Shown here one piece after another: positions 58,764-64,000 of a stretch of 64,000 nucleotides of DNA. Within the stretch, counting starts at the first letter, position 1; each line of letters opens with the position of its first letter. The DNA lies in NCBI GenBank assembly GCA_010093515.1, contig MU001676.1, positions 665,686-729,685 on the forward strand, given 5' to 3'. Both the position numbers and the translations under genes were made by a program. The stretch comes from Lineolata rhizophorae. Taxonomy: Eukaryota > Ascomycota > Dothideomycetes > Lineolatales > Lineolataceae. The notes beneath the pieces were generated by a model. That model was not told the origin of the DNA. It ran no database searches and worked only from the letters and a program-made list of their open reading frames with translations.

Positions 58764-59432
58764 CGCCGAGGAGCGCGATGCAGCGCGAGTCGAGCAGCCG
58801 TCGTCGTGGGGGTGGTGGACGGTGTCGGAGGTGCAGTCGGGCGCGTCCGGAGCTTCGCCGAAGCATCTCTGCGACTCGCGCAGCGGCCTCGTCTCGGCAG
58901 ATGGCGCCATGCCGTAAGGGGCGCAGAACAAACGTCATGGCAACACACTTGTCACCGCAGGTCGCTCGGCCTAAAATGTTTGTCTTCTAAGGATTTTGCG
59001 TTCTACACCTTCGCCTGTGTGCTGGAGTCCCATCGAAGGGCGCTGGTCGTTGTGCGCTCTCCTTGTGTAGAGTACTACCTAGCTAGTTAGTTGTCCGAAG
59101 TTTTACCTGGAGCGGTATGCCGCTTCTGCTGCGAGCGGTACGTCGCAGGATCATGTGGGCCGTTTGCCTGCATGATGACAGGGCCTAGGCACTTACGTAG
59201 TAAGGTACAGCTTTGCTGTGGGCCAAGGGACTGACCGAATCGTTGAGCGGGCGCCATCGGCCTTGTCTACTCCGTCCACAGAATTTTTGCGCTGAACGTT
59301 GCGAAACCTCGTCCTGGCTCGGCCTCTTGCTTGCCACTAACACCCCGATCCTTTGCCCTTGACCAGACTTGAATCGTGAAATTTCGCGAGATTCATAGAG
59401 TCGTCGAATTCGCCATACCTAAAGCCGCCAAA
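58764..59432. other. Divergent intergenic region between SHE9 and HAD phosphatase genes
   Basis: 669 bp between divergent starts. No strong motif seen. Confidence 0.45.
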
Positions 59433-60582
59433 ATGGGTTCCGCCGACCTCCCCGCCATGAAGACGAACCCCAAGTTCATCTTCTTCACCGATTTCGACGG
59501 CACAATCACCACTCAAGATAGTATGTCAGCCTTATCGATAAAGACCCACAACAACGCTGACCAGTTACTTCAAAGGCAATGACTACATGGTAACAACGCG
59601 TCCTTGGTAGCGATTGGAGAGCTCAGGGTTGATTTTGTGCAGACGGACAACATTGGATATGGCCGCCAAAAGCGCCGTCAGGGTAACATTGATACGCTGG
59701 AGGGAAAAATCACGTTCCGGTATAGTTGTAAAGACCTAGAATGCTTGTGCCAAAAAAAAAGGGAAGCAAAAGTGTAGTCCATCCCAGCTAATGCGGCACA
59801 GGGACTCTTTCAAGGGCATGATGGATAGTGTGAACAAGCCGTACAATGAGTGCATCGATTTCCTGGTCCAGAACATCAAGTTGGATCCCTACTTCAATGA
59901 GTTCTTCAAGTGGAGCCTGAAGAACAACGTCCCCGTCGTCGTGCTCTCGTCCGGAATGGAGCCCATTATCAAGGCGATCTTGAAGAACCTTATCGGACCT
60001 GACTACGACAAGATGCAGGTCGTTGGCAACAACGTCAAGGCCCGGCCTGGCAAGAGCATCAATGAGGAAGGCGGCTGGGAGCTTGACTTCCATGACGACA
60101 GGTGTGAAGTCACTTCCCTTGCTAGTAGGAAGGATTGTGTCTAATCGATCGCAGCGGTTTCGGCCACGATAAGTCTCTCACTCTCCGGCCGTACGCCCAG
60201 CTCCCCCAGGACCAGAGGCCTACGATGTTCTACGCTGGAGATGGTGTGTCAGATCTCTCGGCTGCCAAAGAAACCGACCTTCTCTTCGCGAAGAAGGGTC
60301 ATGGTGAGTGAAGTACTACAATATTCACTTGGAATTCTGGAATTGCTTTTTTTTTTTTTTTTTCCATCAGAACTTCCGTGACTGTAGCCGGTCTTCCGAG
60401 ACGTCGGCATAGACACGGATTGTTTTTCTTTTGCTTTCAAAGTGCTAGGACAAGCGCGTCTCAAATCGCCGCGCTCTAACAAGATTGCAGATCTCGTGAC
60501 CTATTGCGTCAAGGAGGACGTGCCATTCACCATCTTTGAAGACTGGAGATCAATTTTGGAGAAGGTGAAGGAGATTGCGTAA
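59433..60582 (+). CDS. HAD-superfamily phosphatase (YNL010W-like)
   Basis: A soluble phosphomonoesterase of the HAD fold, phosphoserine-phosphatase/MtnX-like, similar to yeast YNL010W whose substrate is not settled. The exons are 59433-59520, 59576-59589 (14 nt), 59643-59719, 59802-60101, 60155-60303 and 60491-60582, giving 239 aa. Motif I is FTDFDGTIT (Asp nucleophile and acid). The micro-exon supplies SNDYM. Motif II is VVVLSSGMEP. The Lys of motif III is in FGHDKSLTLRPY and motif IV is YAGDGVSDLSAA. The end is EDWRSILEKVKEIA. All six exons are needed to keep frame and motifs together. The start is the MGSADLP Met in good context (GCCAAAATGG). A 19-T tract lies in the last intron. Confidence 0.92.
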
Positions 60583-61232
60583 GGATTCCCCACTTCTTAA
60601 TATCTATATAGGCCGTGAGGCTGACATGTAGGCAGTGCGGGTAAAACTACAGTGCAAGATGCAGCGAAGCAGGGCTATGAGCTGTACAAAGCCGGAGAGG
60701 CAGGCGTCAAGGCGGACTAGAATCGATCGGACTGGGATGGCGCACTCTAGAAGAGTGCTGGGCTGCCATGGAATAGGGTATTCAGCACTCCGCGACGATA
60801 GAATTCGGATTAAAAGAAGGCTGGGACTACGGATAGATAGAGCACATGGCTTTCCGGACATTAGAGCGAAGAACATAGAGCACTAGACTACGGACTTACC
60901 TCTTCCTCTTTGGAGACGCAGCGGTGCATGCAGCGGCCAGTGAGACGGGCGTGACAATTGATTGTGTCTTGATTCATTGTCCGTGGATGCCCAAGGCTGC
61001 GGCTTTGGGTTGACTGCCCCGCACCGCCACGTGTTTGGTTGGCGGGGCACGACCATGCGCGCCGCGTGTGGCTCACCGACACCGAGACAAACGTGTGACA
61101 GGCCGCAATGGAGCGCCGTCCTTGCCCGAACGTCCAGTCGCGTCTCGTCTCACCGTCACATCTAGCTGACGGAGAAGCTCGAGATCGAGCTCTGCACGGG
61201 CCGGCCAGCTCTTTGCGCTTCCACCAACGGCA
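60583..61232. other. Intergenic upstream of the NECAP gene
   Basis: 650 bp between two plus-strand genes. No gene seen. Confidence 0.45.
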
Positions 61233-62198
61233 ATGGACGTGGTGACCGACCCCGCGACGGGCCGCCCGCTCCCGCCCGAGACCATCCAGCGCGTCCTTTT
61301 CATCGTGCCCAAGGTCCACATCTACAACATCCCACCGCTGGCATCGACCAAAGGGTATAGCGCCGCCTCCTGGACGGCCAATAACAACGAACGCCTCATC
61401 TTCACGGCGCGCCTGCGCATCCTCGAGACGGCCTTGCCGCCAGAGCAACAGCTGCCGTCATCATCAGCACTCCCGGCTGGCGTTGCCCCCGGTGGAGAGC
61501 GCATCACCATCACAATCCTGCTCGAAGACCCTTCTAGCGGAGCCCTCTTTGCCGCGGCGCCGTACGCCCACCCGGCCGCCGTCGCCCAGGCCATCGACTC
61601 GTCGCGCTTCTTCGCCGTGCGCGTCGTCGGCGATGGCGGCCGCAAGGCCACCCTCGGCGTCGGCTTCGAGGAGCGTAGCGACGCCTTCGACTTCTCCATC
61701 GCGCTGCAGGACGCGCGTCGGGTGCTGGGTCTCGAGGAACAGCCGGCGGGCGCGGGGGCGTCGTCGGGAGGAGCTTCCAGCGGCGGGAGGAGAGGTGCCG
61801 GTGCGGCGCAGGAAAAGGAGGCCGAGAAGAGGGACTTCAGGCTCAAGGAGGGGGAGACGATTACGGTTAATATCGGGGATAGGGGGAGGAGGAGTGGCAG
61901 TGGAAGCCTGGGAGCAGGCGCCGCGGATTCTTCGAGTGTTGAGGACGCAAACACCGCGCTATTCTCCATCAAGCCTCCGCCATCGTCGAGTGCTAGTGAA
62001 GGAGGGAACGCGCCTTTTTTGCCGCCCCCACCTTCGGCATCAGAAGTCAGGGCCGAGAGAAGGAGAGGAAGGAGGGAGGAACAGCCTGCTCAGTCGCAAC
62101 CTACGCAGCCGCGACCTACGCAGCCGCAACCTACGCAGCTGCAACCGTCGGCCTCGGATCTTGGTTTTGATGATGGAGAGTTCGGCGAGTTCCAGTAG
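61233..62198 (+). CDS. Adaptin-ear-binding coat-associated protein (NECAP)
   Basis: A clathrin-coat accessory protein of endocytosis that binds the AP-2 adaptor. It is a single exon of 321 aa. The PHear domain (about residues 15-165) shows IQRVLFIVPKVHIYNIPP, GYSAASWT, FTARLRILE, SRFFAVRVVGDGGRKATLGVGFEERSDAFDF and IALQDARRVLGL. The RDFRLKEGETITVNI block that follows is characteristic. The C-terminal third is low-complexity, with Gln-Pro-Thr repeats (repeated CAGCC/ACCTACG units near 62095-62145), and ends GFDDGEFGEFQ. This acidic aromatic tail resembles the adaptor-ear-binding WxxF-type motif, but with Phe only. A loop insertion rich in Pro, Ser and Gly is present within PHear (about 68-85). 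Confidence 0.93.
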   Translation: MDVVTDPATGRPLPPETIQRVLFIVPKVHIYNIPPLASTKGYSAASWTANNNERLIFTARLRILETALPPEQQLPSSSALPAGVAPGGERITITILLEDPSSGALFAAAPYAHPAAVAQAIDSSRFFAVRVVGDGGRKATLGVGFEERSDAFDFSIALQDARRVLGLEEQPAGAGASSGGASSGGRRGAGAAQEKEAEKRDFRLKEGETITVNIGDRGRRSGSGSLGAGAADSSSVEDANTALFSIKPPPSSSASEGGNAPFLPPPPSASEVRAERRRGRREEQPAQSQPTQPRPTQPQPTQLQPSASDLGFDDGEFGEFQ

Positions 62199-62873
62199 CA
62201 AGAGCTTCCTATATCAGGCAAATTAGAACAGGTCTATTGATGGACTATTTGTCCACGCGTAAACTGGCGGGTGCGTATAAACCGGTGCGGCTTGACACCC
62301 GTTGGTTGGCTTTGCGCTGTGGTCAGGTACCTAATATTAGTAGCATTAACGGACGCATGTATAGATTTTATGTTGCATACTCCACACGGTTTAGGTCTTA
62401 CTGCTCCCTTAAACTCTTAATCTGGGAGGGTGTTGAAAGCATGTTTTGTAAGCAGGAAGCCAACGACAGTCTATACAACCAAAAACAGCGTACCTCACCC
62501 TCGACAAGGGCTATAACTCTTTACTTATATAAGACAGTGATAAGCAGTCTCTTTCAAGTGCTATAAACAAGCTCAATGTACCAGCCTAGTAAAACCATGC
62601 TCCATTCCATGCTTACCTTGGCAAACATCTCAATGTGAACAACTCCGAACTCCGTCAAAACGCCTTCTTAATGCTACTTCGGCCACCATACTATCCCGAC
62701 ATTGGAGGAGCGTAGATAAATGCACAATCAGTTGGATACATCAATGCTCCCCGTTCTCGTAAAGAGAGTTGACATCGCGAATTAGGTCCTCGGGTTCTGC
62801 CCCATCATCACAGTCTTTCCATTGTCCGCCGTCCCTAACGCATCTGACTTTATCGGCTAACCGAACCTAGACG
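62199..62873. other. Intergenic between convergent NECAP and GILT genes
   Basis: This is the 3' flank of both genes. A domain-free frame at 62237-62566 is not called. Confidence 0.45.
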
Positions 62874-63723
62874 CTAGTCAGCATATCCGTTCTTCCCGCG
62901 AGTCTTCCTCCCAGCTGATTGTGGCCCACATACCGTGCAGCTTATATGCACGTCCAAATCGTTGCTCCGTTCAACGCTCTCGCGCAACAGTCTGATCCCA
63001 TAAGCTCCATCATCCTTGCTAGAGCAGTCATTAAGTTTGCCGAAGTCTATCCCATGTTCAAGTGCACAGTCCTCGACGAGGCTTCTTTGCGGAATTTCCG
63101 AGTAATCGCGAGTGAGGCACATTGCAAAGCCAAGATAAATCTTGGGATCGGGGTACAACGTAGCAGCGCAGAGTTCGATGATATCGCCGAGGCATTCGGT
63201 TTGGCCGTGAGGACACTCAACGCCGTCGTCGTGGTCGGTCGTACTACATATAGGATCCTGTTAGCCAAGTTGCTGGAACGCGCTGGCCGATTTGAGGCAC
63301 TCCAATAGACTAGGGAGTGTTATAACCGTACACATACCGTCCAATAAAGGAGAGTTTGAAGTCTATCTTATCAGAAGCGTTCGCCATGGTAGGCAAAACT
63401 AGCTTTTGAAGGCAGTCCTTTGCGTCCGGACACTTCGACCTGCGCTGTGTCAGCTTACACGTGGTTCTGTGGCACACAAGTGCTAGTCCATACATGATGT
63501 GTGCCTCCAGCGGAACCTTCAACTCGGTTCCTCGCAGAGCCTCCTGATAAGGAAACCTGCATGAAATGGTCGGGCTGGGAAAAAGAAGTTGATGCAGGCA
63601 CCAGAGCAGCGCTACCACTCCCACGATGCGAAGTACGTTTCGGCGCAGTCGGGCGCAGCGTTGGCGCGGTTGCACCCATCCAACAGGGCGCTGGCAGTCG
63701 TCGTAGGGCAGTTTCTCGTCCAT
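62874..63723 (-). CDS. GILT-family thiol reductase, membrane-anchored
   Basis: A gamma-interferon-inducible lysosomal thiol reductase family member, expected to reduce disulfides in the secretory or vacuolar lumen. The exons are 63494-63723, 63338-63439 and 62874-63243, giving 233 aa. After a basic cytosolic start (MDEKLPYDDCQRP...) comes one membrane helix (VLRIVGVVALLWCLHQLLF), predicting a type II anchor instead of a cleaved signal. The reductase begins VPLEAHIMSKCPDAKDCL. In exon 3 the GILT signature is clear: GVECPHGQTECLGDIIELC, with Asp in place of the usual Asn. LYPDPKIYLGFAMC, EDCALEHGIDFGKLNDC and GAYGIRLLRESV follow. The redox site reads C-x5-C, not C-x-x-C. The annotated start is the first ATG; a longer frame upstream has no ATG. 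Confidence 0.92.
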
Positions 63724-64000
63724 GTCGTCCGTCAAAGGCCGCGAACAGTGCCGTGGAGTGTGGCCGCAACGGGCTGCGGGGCTGATGCAGGCGAATATGG
63801 TGAGCTCTAGCTTCCGTCGGAGTTGGCTCGCCCAGACGCCAACTTTAGGAACGCAGGTCCCCAGTCACGTGTGAGGTCACGTGCTGAATTTCACTTCCCC
63901 CTTTAAAGTCCCGGGTTGACCTGAAGCTTTTAGGTCTCGATCAGAGAGGCTTTGTTCAGAAATTACTGTCGCATTGCGAAGCACGCGCCAATTGTTTTAT
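63724..64000. promoter_or_regulatory. GILT gene 5' flank with paired TCACGTG sites
   Basis: Two TCACGTG elements lie at 63865-63871 and 63877-63883, 12 bp apart and 140-160 bp upstream of the GILT start. CACGTG is the core bound by Cbf1/bHLH factors and, as TCACGTG, by fungal methionine/sulfur regulators. They could serve the GILT gene or a gene beyond the right edge. Confidence 0.5.

Noticed and set aside
1-64000. CRISPR array, operon-like gene cluster, phage or secondary-metabolite cluster
   Set aside because: No regularly spaced short repeats, no PKS, NRPS or terpene genes, and the genes are unrelated housekeeping functions with separate promoters, as expected of fungal nuclear DNA.

Overview
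This window is nuclear DNA of a filamentous ascomycete (Pezizomycotina, most likely Sordariomycetes). The evidence is short 50-160 bp GT-AG introns with CTAAC-type branch sites, a XlnR/XYR1-type xylanase regulator closest in sequence to sordariomycete forms, a secreted pepsin-type protease, a fungal-type MET5 sulfite reductase, long GC-rich intergenic spaces, and AT-rich, stop-dense repeat DNA that looks altered by repeat-induced point mutation (RIP). There are no operons, phages, CRISPR arrays, rRNA genes or convincing tRNA genes.

Layout. Positions 1-5440 are a repeat region: AT-rich repeats, a broken Tc1/mariner transposase, two duplicated repeat families, and a GC-normal island holding a broken nuclease-like gene. 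Positions 5644-11090 carry three minus-strand genes: PI-specific phospholipase C, a ComA/HSA32-like phosphosulfolactate synthase homologue, and zinc alcohol dehydrogenase. Positions 13441-16332 hold an OSCA/CSC1-type membrane channel. Positions 17925-19323 hold a secreted aspartic protease, 20392-24054 the spliceosomal helicase Prp22, and 24492-25874 a medium-chain oxidoreductase. Positions 25875-27404 include a 143-bp tandem repeat. At 27405-33621, MET5 (minus) and FAD synthetase (plus) diverge from a 365-bp promoter. At 35381-36692, the tiny gene MZT1 (minus) and a 138-aa unknown gene (plus) diverge. A PhyH-type dioxygenase lies at 37320-38309. The XlnR homologue (42915-46033, minus) and an aldehyde dehydrogenase (51199-52723, plus) are separated by 5.2 kb of GC-rich DNA with no convincing gene. 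Positions 57308-63723 hold SHE9/MDM33, a HAD phosphatase with a 14-nt exon, a NECAP homologue and a GILT-family thiol reductase.

Most genes are single-copy housekeeping genes, and I see no secondary-metabolite cluster. One functional link is plausible: MET5 needs flavin in its enzyme complex and shares a promoter with FAD synthetase. I did not find a clearly new multi-gene system. The best leads are the fungal ComA/HSA32 homologue, the palindrome between MET5 and the FAD synthetase gene, the repeat families at the left end, and the repressor-site and G-rich cluster upstream of the XlnR homologue. Exon boundaries were read by eye from splice signals, reading-frame continuity and family conservation. 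Each spliced CDS listed sums to whole codons.
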